Shown: positions 52,887 through 62,614, counted from the stretch's first letter. The stretch: DNA of 64,000 bases from Herbidospora cretacea (GCF_001570605.1 NZ_BBXG01000011.1:62001-126000); one strand, 5' to 3'. Numbers and translations: made by a program. The notes: generated by a model not told the origin, from the letters alone.

Positions 52887-52922
52887 GTACATTCCCTTCA
52901 AAATCGGGGGATTAGGTAGAGA

Positions 52923-53585
52923 TTAGCGGACCTGTCGCACCCCCGGCGAGACGATTACCCGGTTGAGCAGCGTGAACCCGGCCTGCACGGCCAGCGCCAG
53001 CAGCACCACCAGCACGGCGCCGCCGAACACCTCGGCGTAGTTCTTGGTCGCCAGCCCGTCGATGATGTATCTCCCCAGTCCCCCGAGCCCGACGTACGCC
53101 GCGACGGTCGCCGTGGCGACCACCGTGATGGCCGACAGCCGCAGCCCCAGCAGGATGAGCGGCAGTGCAACAGGCAGCAACGCCCGGAACAGCACCTGAC
53201 TTCCCCGCAGGCCCATTCCGTATGCGGCGTCGCGCAGATCGGGGTCGGCGCCCCGGATGCCCTCGTAGGTGTTGACCAGGATCGGCGGGACGGCGAGCGC
53301 GATCAAAGGGATCAGCACCGGCCAGAGAGTGCCCACCCCGATGAGCAGCACGACCAGCACGAGCAGGCCCAGCGTGGGCAGCGCGCGGGCGGCGTTGGCC
53401 GACACGACGACGATGACCGCGCCCCGGCCGGTGTGCCCGATGAGCAGGCCGAGCGGGACCGCGATGAGCGCGGCGATGGCGAAGGCAAGGAAGGAGTATT
53501 CGAGGTGCTGGAGCAGCCGGATCGGGATCGCGTCGTCGCCCGACCAGTATTCGGCGCTGCCGAAGAACTCGATGAGCCAGTTCAC
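52923..53585 (-). CDS. Osmoprotectant ABC transporter permease 2
   Basis: A 220-residue BPD-type permease with five to six membrane helices. The EAA loop region is DAAYGMGLRGSQVLFRALLPVALP; VAAYVGLGGLGRYIIDGL is typical of OpuCB/OpuCD. GTG 53585 overlaps the upstream permease stop by four bases (GTGA) with AGGAG six bases before, so it is preferred to ATG 53603. It pairs with the permease at 53582-54247 to form the channel. Confidence 0.9.
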   Translation of the reverse strand: MNWLIEFFGSAEYWSGDDAIPIRLLQHLEYSFLAFAIAALIAVPLGLLIGHTGRGAVIVVVSANAARALPTLGLLVLVVLLIGVGTLWPVLIPLIALAVPPILVNTYEGIRGADPDLRDAAYGMGLRGSQVLFRALLPVALPLILLGLRLSAITVVATATVAAYVGLGGLGRYIIDGLATKNYAEVFGGAVLVVLLALAVQAGFTLLNRVIVSPGVRQVR

Positions 53586-54247
53586 GAGGTTCTCCTCGCC
53601 CATGGCGTCAGCAGGCGCTGGGCCACGATGATGACCAGGTCGGCGACCAGGGCCAGCGCGACCACGAGCACGATGCCCACGACGATCGGGGTGTAGAACT
53701 GCCGCTGCCAGCCGTCGATGAACAGGTAGCCGAGGCCGCCCTGCCCGATCAGCGCGCCCACGCTGACCAGCGAGATGCTCGACACCGCCGCGACCCGCAG
53801 CCCGGCCAGCACGACCGGGACCGCGATCGGCAACTCGACCCTGAGCAGCCTGGAGACGGGCTGGAAGCCCATGGCGACCGCCGACTGGCGCACGTGGTCG
53901 GGAACCGACCGCATGCCGTCGACCACGGCGGGGATGAGCACCGCGAGCGAGAACAGGGTCAGCGGGATGATGACGGTCGTCTGGGTCAGGCCGGTGACCG
54001 ACAGCAGGATCGAGAACAGCGCCAGCGACGGCAGCGAGTAGACGACGTTCATGATGCCGACGGTCGGCTGGTAGAGCCACCGGTAACGGGCGCACGCGAG
54101 GCCGAGCGGGATCGCGATGAGCAGCCCGGCGACGACGGGCACGAACGCCATCACGATGTGGTTCTCCAGCAGCACCTTCACCGAGGTGGGGCCGCCGTTG
54201 TCCCAGTTGCGGGCGATCCAGTCCCAGCGGACGAGGGGCTCATCCAC
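53582..54247 (-). CDS. Osmoprotectant ABC transporter permease 1
   Basis: A 221-residue permease of the same family: SAVAMGFQPVSRLLRVELPIAVP is the EAA loop and SISLVSVGALIGQGGLGYLF the following conserved stretch. Five or six hydrophobic helices. GTG 54247 overlaps the ATPase stop by eight bases. It is a paralogue of the next gene; heteromeric channels are the rule in OpuC-type systems. Confidence 0.9.
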   Translation of the reverse strand: MDEPLVRWDWIARNWDNGGPTSVKVLLENHIVMAFVPVVAGLLIAIPLGLACARYRWLYQPTVGIMNVVYSLPSLALFSILLSVTGLTQTTVIIPLTLFSLAVLIPAVVDGMRSVPDHVRQSAVAMGFQPVSRLLRVELPIAVPVVLAGLRVAAVSSISLVSVGALIGQGGLGYLFIDGWQRQFYTPIVVGIVLVVALALVADLVIIVAQRLLTPWARRTS

Positions 54248-55193
54248 GGGCCGCCCCCACCAGCACGGCCTGGTCGACCACCCCGAGCACCCGCCCGTCG
54301 TCGTCGACGGCCACCGCCAGCCCGTCGGGCGACAGCAGCGCCGCGTCGAGCGCGGCCCGCAGCGAGTCCTTCGCCGGGTTGAAGGTGCCGTGGCCCTCGG
54401 GGGTCACGCCGTCGGGCGCGGGTTCGAGCGCCAGGTCCTTGGCCGGGACGAACCCGAGCCGCCGGATCCCCCGGTCGCGCCCGAGGAACTCGCGCACGAA
54501 GTCGTCGGCCGGGTCGCTCAGCAGGTCGGCGGGCTCGGCGATCTGGGCCAGCTTCCCGCCCACCCGCAGCACCGCGACCGTGTCGCCGAGCTTGACCGCC
54601 TCGTCGATGTCGTGGGTGACGAAGACGATCGTCTTGTGCAGCTCGGCCTGGAGCCGGAGCAGCTCCTCCTGGAGCGAGGTGCGCACGATCGGGTCGACGG
54701 CGCTGAAGGGCTCGTCCATCAGCAGGACCGGCGGGTCGGCGGCCAGCGCGCGGGCCACCCCGACGCGCTGCTGCTGGCCGCCGGAGAGCTGGAAGGGGTA
54801 GCGGCGGGCCAGCTTGGGGTCGAGCCCGACGCGTTCGAGGAGCTCCATCGCGCGGTCGCGGGCCTTCCTCTTGTCCCAGCCGAGCAGCAGCGGCACCGTC
54901 GCGACGTTGTCGACGATGCGGCGGTGGGGGAACAGGCCGGCCTGCTGGATGACGTAGCCGATTCCTCTGCGCAGGGTCGCCGGGTCGACGCCGGTGACGT
55001 CCTTCCCGTCGAGGAGGATGCGGCCCTCGGTGGGGTCGATCATGCGGTTGATCATCCGGAGCGATGTGGTCTTGCCGCAGCCCGAAGGGCCGACGAAGAC
55101 CGTGATGGCACCGGTCGGCACCTCGAGCGAGAGGTCGTCGACCGCGACCGTCCCGTCGGCGTACCGTTTCGTGACGCCGTCAAATGTGATCAC
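54240..55193 (-). CDS. Osmoprotectant ABC transporter ATPase with partial CBS tail
   Basis: A 317-residue ATPase of the OpuCA/ProV group. Walker A GPSGCGKT, Q-loop YVIQQAGLFPH, signature LSGGQQQRVG, Walker B LLMDEPFSAVD, switch His FVTHD. The tail (about 240-317) is shorter than a tandem CBS pair and shows one CBS-like half (SLRAALDAALLSPDGLAVAV, DDDGRVLGVV), which in relatives senses ionic strength. GTG 55193 has GAGGT upstream. First gene of the five-gene operon. Import of compatible solutes is the likely role. Confidence 0.92.
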   Translation of the reverse strand: MITFDGVTKRYADGTVAVDDLSLEVPTGAITVFVGPSGCGKTTSLRMINRMIDPTEGRILLDGKDVTGVDPATLRRGIGYVIQQAGLFPHRRIVDNVATVPLLLGWDKRKARDRAMELLERVGLDPKLARRYPFQLSGGQQQRVGVARALAADPPVLLMDEPFSAVDPIVRTSLQEELLRLQAELHKTIVFVTHDIDEAVKLGDTVAVLRVGGKLAQIAEPADLLSDPADDFVREFLGRDRGIRRLGFVPAKDLALEPAPDGVTPEGHGTFNPAKDSLRAALDAALLSPDGLAVAVDDDGRVLGVVDQAVLVGAARG

Positions 55194-55249
55194 TGGCGAC
55201 CTCTGTCCAGGGGTGTTGATCTCCGCGGCCAGCCTACGAGGGCTTTGTT

Positions 55250-55315
55250 ACATTCCGAAAATGATCAATGCATACTGCCCAGAAGAATATGAATCAAAAG
55301 CCCACTAATTAGTGC
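55250..55315. promoter_or_regulatory. A+T-rich divergent control region with CACTAATTAGTG palindrome
   Basis: This 66-bp stretch is strikingly A+T-rich for the genome and holds CACTAATTAGTG (55303-55314), a 12-bp perfect palindrome, and TGATCA. It lies between the transporter operon (minus strand) and the sigma-like gene (plus strand). TACGAT at 55346-55351 may be the -10 of the latter. Confidence 0.55.
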
Positions 55316-55382
55316 GCTCCAGCCCTTGGTGGCGGCATGATTGACGTACGATCCCTCCACTTCAACACCAGGGGTACCGGCC

Positions 55383-56804
55383 GTGACAACACCGCTCACG
55401 GGTCAGCGTTCCAGGAGCGACCTGATCGCCGAGCTCTACGAGCGTCACGCCGCCGGGCTGTTCGCCTACTGCCACGACCAACTGGGTGAGACGGCCTCGG
55501 CCGCCGACGCCCTGGTGGCCGTGCTCGCGGGCGTCCCGCCGACGGATCCGCCTCGCGCGGCGCTCTACTCCCTCGCCCGGCGCGAGATCTACCGCCGCGA
55601 CGTCAGCTACGCGATGCCCGCCGTCGACTCGATCGCCGACCCGGCGACCGCCCTCATCGAACGCGTCTTCCGCGACATCCGCCCCCACCAGCGCGAGGTC
55701 CTGCTGCTGTCGGCCCACTGCGGGCTCGACGGCGCCGAACTCGCCCTGGTGCTCGACGTGGCCGCCGACACCGCCGCCGAACTGGCGACCAGCGCCCGCC
55801 ACCGGTTCGCCCAGACCCTGTCCACCGCGGTCGCCGCCGCCCGCACCGCGCCGTTCGTGGCCCGCGACGTCGAAGAGGTGTACGACGCCATCGGGGTCGC
55901 CCCCCTCGAAGACGTGCTGGCCCGGCTCCCCTGGCGCGAGCCGCCGGGCGACGTGCTGCGGCGCGTCCAGGCAGCGCTCCCTTTCGACACGGCGCCGCCG
56001 GTCCCCCGGAAGGCGACCGCGCTGCCGGTCCGCAGGCTCTGGCCGACCGCGCCGTCGTGGCCGCTGCCGCTGGCGACCGAGACCGACCCGGCGACCAACA
56101 CGACGGTCGTCCCGCTCGACGACCTGACCAACCCCACGAAGATCGCGGAGCGCCGCCGTAGGCACGAGGCGCTCACCCAGCCGATGCCCCGGCTGCGCGG
56201 CTCGATCCTGAAGAACATCGGCAACGGCCCGCCCAAGCGCCGCCGCATGGCGATGCCCACCCCGGTCGCGCCGGAAGACGCGCCCGCCCCGCCCGAGACG
56301 GTGGAGGCGGTCGAGGCCGTCGTCGAGGATCAGCTCGCGGCGTTCTCGAAGATGGAGTCGTTCGACGCCTTCACGACCGAGACGGAGACCTCGCAGCCCG
56401 AGCAGACCGAAACGGTCGCCCCGGTCGTCCCGGCTCCGGACCTGCTCGCCGAGGAGCCCGAGTCGCCGGGCGAGACGACCATGCCCGACCTGCTGCCCTC
56501 CGACCGGCTGGTGTTCGCCAGGCCGGTGGCCGACGACATCGAGGACATGCCGCAGGGCTCGACGACGGTCGGCGAGCCAGAGGAGAGCGCCCTGCTCCGG
56601 GCGGTGCAGACGGGCTCGCTGCCCGAGGCGCCGATCGCCCTGCCCGAACCGGCGGCGGCCCGGACTCATTCGGGGCGGCGCGCGCCGCGCGCGAAGGCGA
56701 AGCCTCAGGAGAAGCACCACGACTGGGCGTGGGAGCTGATCGGGTTCCTGATCTGTCTCGCCATCGCCGTGCTGGTCTTCTTCTCGATGCCCCTGCTGGT
56801 CTGA
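55383..56804 (+). CDS. Sigma-factor-like protein with C-terminal membrane anchor
   Basis: A 473-residue protein. Residues 10-50 (LIAELYERHAAGLFAYCHDQL) resemble ECF sigma region 2, and about 90-155 (FRDIRPHQREVLLLSAHCGLDGAELA) resemble region 4. A long acidic, Pro/Glu-rich linker of about 250 residues follows, then one transmembrane helix at the extreme C-terminus (WELIGFLICLAIAVLVFFSM). AGGGG lies nine bases before GTG 55383. No anti-sigma gene is adjacent. Either a membrane-tethered sigma factor freed by proteolysis or a degenerate sigma-like adaptor; region 2 is poorly conserved. Topology is read directly, function is inferred. Confidence 0.7.
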   Translation: MTTPLTGQRSRSDLIAELYERHAAGLFAYCHDQLGETASAADALVAVLAGVPPTDPPRAALYSLARREIYRRDVSYAMPAVDSIADPATALIERVFRDIRPHQREVLLLSAHCGLDGAELALVLDVAADTAAELATSARHRFAQTLSTAVAAARTAPFVARDVEEVYDAIGVAPLEDVLARLPWREPPGDVLRRVQAALPFDTAPPVPRKATALPVRRLWPTAPSWPLPLATETDPATNTTVVPLDDLTNPTKIAERRRRHEALTQPMPRLRGSILKNIGNGPPKRRRMAMPTPVAPEDAPAPPETVEAVEAVVEDQLAAFSKMESFDAFTTETETSQPEQTETVAPVVPAPDLLAEEPESPGETTMPDLLPSDRLVFARPVADDIEDMPQGSTTVGEPEESALLRAVQTGSLPEAPIALPEPAAARTHSGRRAPRAKAKPQEKHHDWAWELIGFLICLAIAVLVFFSMPLLV

Positions 56805-56814
56805 GACCCGCGGG

Positions 56815-57117
56815 TCACCAGGACAGGCGGACCGTCCCGGTCGCGTGGACGCCCCGCGCCGACCGGGCGCGCACTTCGACGGCGACGACGCCGGAGGCGC
56901 CGCTCGTCACGGTGCCGGTGACGGTGACGACGTCGCCCGCTTCGGCGGGGACGCCGAGTCTGACGTTCAGGCCGCGGAGGAAGGCGTCCGTCCCGGCCCA
57001 GCCGGTCACGTAGCCCTCGACCACGGTCATCGTGGCGAGCAGGGTGAGCGGGGCGTCGCCGGGCGGGAGTTCCCGGCGCGGGAGTTCGGTGCCGACTCGG
57101 ATGTCCGGTGTCCACAT
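56815..57117 (-). CDS. Truncated MaoC-like hydratase (ChsH1-type), probably non-catalytic
   Basis: A 100-residue hot-dog-fold protein. Its C-terminal two thirds (YVTGWAGTDAFLRGLNVRLG, then VTVTGTVTSG and HATGTVRLSW) match mycobacterial ChsH1 (Rv3541c). The start (VGTELPRRELPPGDAPLTLL) matches the first strand, but about 25 residues between them are missing, including the helix with the hydratase Asp/His motif. GGAG seven bases before ATG 57117 supports the start. It follows the FadE28/FadE29 pair, as ChsH1 does in mycobacteria. An in-frame deletion product that still reads cleanly; activity is doubtful. Confidence 0.62.
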   Translation of the reverse strand: MWTPDIRVGTELPRRELPPGDAPLTLLATMTVVEGYVTGWAGTDAFLRGLNVRLGVPAEAGDVVTVTGTVTSGASGVVAVEVRARSARGVHATGTVRLSW

Positions 57118-57508
57118 CTCGCCGCTCCACGGGGCGGGCCGGCAGGAGGCCGGGAACACCGCGCCGCGCCTGGGGTTGGTCAGGGTTCGCATGGTCACGG
57201 CTCCCGGTGTCGGTGGGTGACGCCCTACGCCGGTCGCCGCGGCGTGGGACCGTTGGGAGACGGCACGCCGGGCGGACCGGGTCTGGGCGGACTGTCGCAG
57301 CGCTCCGGGTCCGCCGCACCGCAGGACCCGGAAGCTCTCCGCAGGTGAACCCTCCCAGATGCCCCGGCTGTCCCGGTTGGCCAGGTGATCGGGCGGTTGG
57401 GCTCGGGGTTCACCGGGATGAGGTTTTCCCCCTCACAAGTGGAACTCCCGCATCCCCGCAGGCCACGGGAGATGCGGTATGTCGTTTTTGCTCCTGGAGA
57501 CGGTCCGG
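57118..57508. other. 391-bp gap, possibly the remains of a ChsH2-like gene
   Basis: No full-length protein-like frame on either strand. In mycobacterial igr operons a DUF35/MaoC gene sits exactly here, between fadE29 and chsH1. A short minus-strand stretch, IWEGSPAESFRVLRCGG (near 57340-57390), vaguely recalls a DUF35 rubredoxin-like start. A CCGCATC/GATGCGG stem (57448-57477) may end the fadE transcript. Assignment as a relic is speculative. Confidence 0.25.
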
Positions 57509-58663
57509 TCACCGAGGCGGGCGGGGAAGCTGGAGGCCGAGCAGGGCGATGAGTTCGCGCTGGACCTCGTTGACGCCGCCGCCGAAGGTCAGCACCAGGC
57601 CGCCCTTCACCCCCCGATCGACCCGTTCCATCAGGTCGCGGGTGGCCTCGTCGGCCGGGTCTCCGAAGCGGGCCAGGGTCTCGCCGACGACGCGGCCGAC
57701 GTCCTGCATGCGCTCGGAGCCGTAGATCTTGGTGGCGGAGGCGTCGGGGGCGGCCAGCCAGCCGAGGTCCATCGTGGCGGCGACCTGCCAGTTGAGCAGT
57801 TCGTTGGTGCGGAAGGCGGCGTACACGGAGCCGAGGGCCCGGCGCACCGCCGGTTCGGCGATCATCCCGGACGTGTGCGCCCAGGCCTTGAAGCGGTCGT
57901 AGGTGTGGGCGATGTTGCCGGCCGGGCCGAGGGTCACGCGTTCGTGGTTGAGCTGGTTGACGATGAGGTCCCAGCCCCTGCCGACCTCGCCGACGACCAT
58001 GTCGGCCGGGACGCGGACGTCGGTGAAGTAGGTGCTGTTGGTGTGGTGGCGGCCGTCCATGGTGATGATGGGCGTCCACGAGAAGCCCGGGTCGTCGGTG
58101 GAGACGATCATCATGGTGATGCCGCGGTGCTTCTTGGCGGTCTGCTCGGTGCGGGCGGCGAGCCAGATGTGGTCGGCGTGGTGGGCACCCGAGGTGAAGA
58201 TCTTCTGGCCGTTGACGACGTAGTGGTCGCCGTCGCGGACCGCCGTGGTCGTCAGGGAGGCCAGGTCGGTGCCGGCGCCCGGTTCGCTGTAGCCGATGGC
58301 GAAGTGGCACTCGCCCGCGAGGATGCGCGGCAGGAAGCGGGCCTTCTGCTCGGGGGTGCCGTACTGCATCAGGGTGGGGCCGACCGTCTGCAGGGTGATG
58401 ATCGGGTAGGGGACCTCGGCGCGGGCGATCTCGTTGGCGAAGATCTGCTGTTCGAGGGGGCCGTAGCCGCGGCCGCCGTACTCCTCCGGCCAGCCCAGGC
58501 CGAGCATGCCCGCCTGGCCGAGGCGGCGGCAGTGGTCCATGTAGGCGACGCCGAAGGGGTCGGCGGCGATGGCGGCGCGCTGGTCGCCGGTGAGGCAGGT
58601 GGCGAAGTAGGCGCGGAGCTCCTCGCGCAGCGCGCGCTGCGCGTCGGTCAGTTCGACGAACAT
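57509..58663 (-). CDS. fadE29: Acyl-CoA dehydrogenase, FadE29 (ChsE2)-like
   Basis: A 384-residue flavin acyl-CoA dehydrogenase subunit. MFVELTDAQRALREELRAYF, GLGWPEEYGGRGYGPLEQQI, LQTVGPTLMQYGTPEQK and AIGYSEPGAGTDLASL closely follow mycobacterial FadE29 (387 residues), which with FadE28 forms an alpha2beta2 enzyme oxidising the last three-carbon part of the cholesterol side chain. ATG 58663 overlaps the fadE28-like gene by 16 bases. Orthology rests on sequence pattern, sizes and the KstR/FadA5 neighbours. Electrons would go to EtfAB. Confidence 0.85.
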   Translation of the reverse strand: MFVELTDAQRALREELRAYFATCLTGDQRAAIAADPFGVAYMDHCRRLGQAGMLGLGWPEEYGGRGYGPLEQQIFANEIARAEVPYPIITLQTVGPTLMQYGTPEQKARFLPRILAGECHFAIGYSEPGAGTDLASLTTTAVRDGDHYVVNGQKIFTSGAHHADHIWLAARTEQTAKKHRGITMMIVSTDDPGFSWTPIITMDGRHHTNSTYFTDVRVPADMVVGEVGRGWDLIVNQLNHERVTLGPAGNIAHTYDRFKAWAHTSGMIAEPAVRRALGSVYAAFRTNELLNWQVAATMDLGWLAAPDASATKIYGSERMQDVGRVVGETLARFGDPADEATRDLMERVDRGVKGGLVLTFGGGVNEVQRELIALLGLQLPRPPR

Positions 58664-59658
58664 TCCAGCTCCCCCAGCAGGTCGAGCTGCGCCTCCGCGC
58701 CGCCGAGGGCGTGCGCGGCGTGCTTGCCCCAGGCGAAGTAGCGGTGCAGCGGGTAGGAGACGTCGACGCCCAGGCCGCCGTGCAGGTGCTGGCAGGTGTA
58801 GAGGGCCCGCAGCGCCGAGTCGGCGGTGTGCAGGGCGGCGACGGCCAGGTCGCGGTCGGCGTCCAAACCGTTCGCGAGCCGGAACACGCCCGACCAGACG
58901 GCTGCGTCGAGCGCCCGGGTCGCGATGTAGACGTCGGCGATCTGCATGGTGACGGCCTGGAACTCGGCCAGCGCGCGGTCGAACTGGCGGCGCGTCCTGA
59001 CGTGGTCGGTGGTGATCTTCAACGCCTGGGCCAGCACCCCCGAGGCGGTGGCGGCCAGCGCGGCGTGCACCAGGAGACCGAGGTCGTGGGCGGCCCCGGC
59101 GATCAGCTCTCCCGGGGCGTCGTCGAGGGTGATCACTCCGGCCGGCTCCCCGGTCGCGGTCGGAGTCTCCTGTACGACCACCGCCTCGCGGCCGACCACG
59201 TACACGTCGCTCTGGACCGTCACCAGCACCGCCGCCGCCTGCGCGGCGTAGGGGACGCCGGTCTTGCGCCCGGTGAGACGGCCGCCGGCCACGGTGACGT
59301 CGCCTCTGAGCGCATAGGTGAACGGCGCGCCGCCCTCCGCCACGGGGGCCAGCCGCTCCCCCGGCCCGTGGCGGCCGATGGTCAGCCCGGTGACCAGCGC
59401 GGGCAGCAGCGGCACGGGCGCGACGTGCGCCCCCAGCTCCCGCAGGAGCACCGCCATCTCGATCGGCCCGAGCCCCGCGCCGCCGGCCTCCTCGGGCAGG
59501 CAGGCCCCGACCAGACCGGCGCGGGCCATCGTGGCCCACAGGCGCGCGTCGTAGGGCTCGCCGCTCCTCTCGTGGTTCTCCGGGTCGCTCTCCTTGTCGA
59601 AAAGCCCGGCCGCGAGGGTGCGCAACTCGCGTTGCGGCTCGTCGAGATCGAAATCCAC
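58648..59658 (-). CDS. fadE28: Acyl-CoA dehydrogenase, FadE28 (ChsE1)-like
   Basis: A 336-residue partner subunit, shorter than ordinary acyl-CoA dehydrogenases and close to mycobacterial FadE28 (339 residues). ARLWATMARAGLVGACLPEE, RTRRQFDRALAEFQAV and QHLHGGLGVDVSYPLHRYF are typical C-terminal dehydrogenase blocks. GTG 59658 has TAACTT six bases upstream and no Shine-Dalgarno sequence; TTG 59661 is an alternative. A KstR-like box lies at 59669-59682, over the promoter. Acts as an obligate complex with the next gene's product. Confidence 0.83.
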   Translation of the reverse strand: MDFDLDEPQRELRTLAAGLFDKESDPENHERSGEPYDARLWATMARAGLVGACLPEEAGGAGLGPIEMAVLLRELGAHVAPVPLLPALVTGLTIGRHGPGERLAPVAEGGAPFTYALRGDVTVAGGRLTGRKTGVPYAAQAAAVLVTVQSDVYVVGREAVVVQETPTATGEPAGVITLDDAPGELIAGAAHDLGLLVHAALAATASGVLAQALKITTDHVRTRRQFDRALAEFQAVTMQIADVYIATRALDAAVWSGVFRLANGLDADRDLAVAALHTADSALRALYTCQHLHGGLGVDVSYPLHRYFAWGKHAAHALGGAEAQLDLLGELECSSN

Positions 59659-59668
59659 CAACCGAAGT

Positions 59669-59682
59669 TAGAACGGATTCTA
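59669..59682. promoter_or_regulatory. KstR-type operator upstream of fadE28
   Basis: TAGAACGGATTCTA differs by one base from the palindrome TAGAACnnGTTCTA (KstR consensus TnnAACnnGTTnnA) and overlaps the -10 TAACTT (59670-59665) of the fadE28-like gene. Confidence 0.7.
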
Positions 59683-59740
59683 GTAAGTGTCCACAGCCCC
59701 GTGACTGGTGAGTAACCAGCCGGTGGGGGACCTGGTCAGA

Positions 59741-59746
59741 TAACCT
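59741..59746 (+). promoter_or_regulatory. kstR -10 element TAACCT with half-conserved box
   Basis: TAACCT lies eight bases before ATG 59755. It is part of AACCTGTT, which has the AACnnGTT core of a KstR box but lacks the flanking T and A, so autoregulation is possible but weakly supported. Confidence 0.45.
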
Positions 59747-59754
59747 GTTCCTTT

Positions 59755-60360
59755 ATGGAAGCGGTCCAGGACCTCCCGCCCGGCACGGCTCCGGGCCTGC
59801 GCACCAAGAGCCAGCTCCAGCGGCGCAGGCGCATCCTCCAGGCCGCGGCGGCGCTGGCCTCCCGGGGCGGCGTCGAGGCGATGCAGATGCGGACGGTCGC
59901 CGAGCGGGCCGGCGTCGCACTGGGCACTCTCTACCGCTATTTCCCCTCGAAGATGGACCTCGTGGTCGCCGTGGTGGGCGAGGAGCTCGACATGCTGGAG
60001 TCGAGCATCGCCCGCCGTCCCCCGGCGGCGCTGACCCCCGACGGGCGCGCGGTCGACGTGCTGATGCGGGCCACGCGGGGCCTGATGCGCGAGCCCGAGC
60101 TGGCCGACGCGCTGATCAGGGCGCTGATCCTGGCCGACGTCGAGCTGCCGTTCGGCGACCGGATGGCCGGGCTGCTGCTGCGGGTGGCGGGCCTGTCCGA
60201 GGCCGCGGCCGACGAGGAGCAGGCGGTGCTGGCGGCCTCGCTCGGCGCGGTGTGGGTGCAGGAGCTGCTGGAGATGCTGCGCGGGCGGCGGACCTACGAG
60301 GACATCCAGCGGCGGATCGAGATCGCGGCCTCGCGGCTGCTGGCCGACTTCCCGGCCTGA
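59755..60360 (+). CDS. kstR: TetR-family regulator, KstR-like
   Basis: A 201-residue repressor. The DNA-binding region (RRRRILQAAAALASRGGVEA, MQMRTVAERAGVALGTLYRY, FPSKMDLV) is very close to mycobacterial KstR, which represses sterol catabolism and is released by cholesterol-derived acyl-CoAs. The C-terminal ligand domain (LADALIRALILADVELPFGD, AVWVQELLEMLRG) also fits. It lies between the fadE28 and fadA5 promoters, each with a KstR-type box. A local regulator of this small regulon is the simplest reading. Confidence 0.82.
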   Translation: MEAVQDLPPGTAPGLRTKSQLQRRRRILQAAAALASRGGVEAMQMRTVAERAGVALGTLYRYFPSKMDLVVAVVGEELDMLESSIARRPPAALTPDGRAVDVLMRATRGLMREPELADALIRALILADVELPFGDRMAGLLLRVAGLSEAAADEEQAVLAASLGAVWVQELLEMLRGRRTYEDIQRRIEIAASRLLADFPA

Positions 60361-61500
<1,140 letters not shown>

Positions 61501-61582
61501 GCCGTTCGGGGGAGGGGCGACACGCGACGTTCATGGGGGTTTGGCACCATGGTCGCGGTGACAGGCGCTTGATGGGGGCCGG

Positions 61583-62614
61583 ATGACTGAGCGTGATGTG
61601 CGGACGCGGCGTGCCTACAGCGCCCAGAAGGTCACCGACCTCGGCGACGGGGTGTGGAGCGTGCCGGTGCCGATCCCGGGCAACCCGCTTGGCTACACGC
61701 TCGTCTACGCCGTCGAGTCGCCCGCCGGGCCGGTGCTGATCGACGCCGGGTGGAACCACCCCGAGGCGTTCGAGGCGCTGGAGAGCGGGCTCGCGCAGGC
61801 GGGCATCGCGCTCGCCGACCTGCGCGGGGTCGTCGTGACCCACTACCACCCCGACCACGCCGGGCTGGCCGGGCAGGTCAGGGAGGCCTCCGGCGGCTGG
61901 ATCGCCATGCACGAGGCCGACGCCGAGATGGTCCGCATGTTCCACGACATGGCCGCGGCCGACGACCGGCCCCGGATCCAGACCGACATGCTGCGCCGGG
62001 CGGGCGCCTCGCCCGAGGAGGTGCCGGCCGCCATCATGCCCGCGCCCGCTCCCCCGGCCATGCCCGACGTCCACCTGGCCGACGGGGCGCTCGTGGACCT
62101 CCCCGGGCGCAGGCTGCGCACCGTGTGGACCCCCGGGCACTCCCCCGGGCACATCTGCCTCCACCTCGAAGACGGTGATCGGGTCTTCACCGGCGACCAC
62201 GTGTTGCCCGGCATCACCCCCCATATCGGGATGTATCCCTACGACCGAACCGACGTCGACCCCCTCGGCGAGTTCCTGGCCTCGCTCGGCAAGATCGCCA
62301 CGTTCGGCCCGCTGGAGGCCCTGCCCGCCCACGAGTGGACGTTCACCGACGTCGCCGCCCGCGCCGGGGAGATCGTGGAGCACCACGAGGAGAAGCTGAC
62401 GAAGCTGGTCGCCTCGATGACCGAGGCCGACCGGCCGCTGACCATCTGGACCATCGCGTCGCTGATGACGTGGAACCGGCGGTGGGAGGACCTGCCGCCG
62501 ATGCTGCGCGGGATGGCCGCCGGGGAGGCCGCCGCCCACCTGCGGACACTCGAGGTGCGCGGATTGGTGAGGCGCACGGGAGGTGATCCGGTCACGTTCG
62601 TCGTACACTCCTAG
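61583..62614 (+). CDS. Metallo-beta-lactamase-fold hydrolase with winged-helix tail
   Basis: A 343-residue LACTB2/glyoxalase II-like zinc hydrolase. Metal motif THYHPDHAG; further ligands in TPGHSPGH, FTGDHVLP and LPAHEW. The C-terminal part (about 260-343) looks like the winged-helix extension of LACTB2-type proteins, ending RTLEVRGLVRRTGGDPVTF. It starts 82 bases after fadA5; no KstR-type box precedes it, so co-regulation is unproven. A CoA-thioester or RNA substrate are both possible. Its TAG stop falls inside the operator of the next gene. Confidence 0.85.
   Translation: MTERDVRTRRAYSAQKVTDLGDGVWSVPVPIPGNPLGYTLVYAVESPAGPVLIDAGWNHPEAFEALESGLAQAGIALADLRGVVVTHYHPDHAGLAGQVREASGGWIAMHEADAEMVRMFHDMAAADDRPRIQTDMLRRAGASPEEVPAAIMPAPAPPAMPDVHLADGALVDLPGRRLRTVWTPGHSPGHICLHLEDGDRVFTGDHVLPGITPHIGMYPYDRTDVDPLGEFLASLGKIATFGPLEALPAHEWTFTDVAARAGEIVEHHEEKLTKLVASMTEADRPLTIWTIASLMTWNRRWEDLPPMLRGMAAGEAAAHLRTLEVRGLVRRTGGDPVTFVVHS

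Noticed and set aside
57225-57500. Protein-coding gene in the gap after fadE29
   Set aside because: Frames lack a start with RBS, have no domain resemblance over more than a dozen residues, and are Pro/Arg-rich in the manner of shadow frames; kept only as a possible relic.
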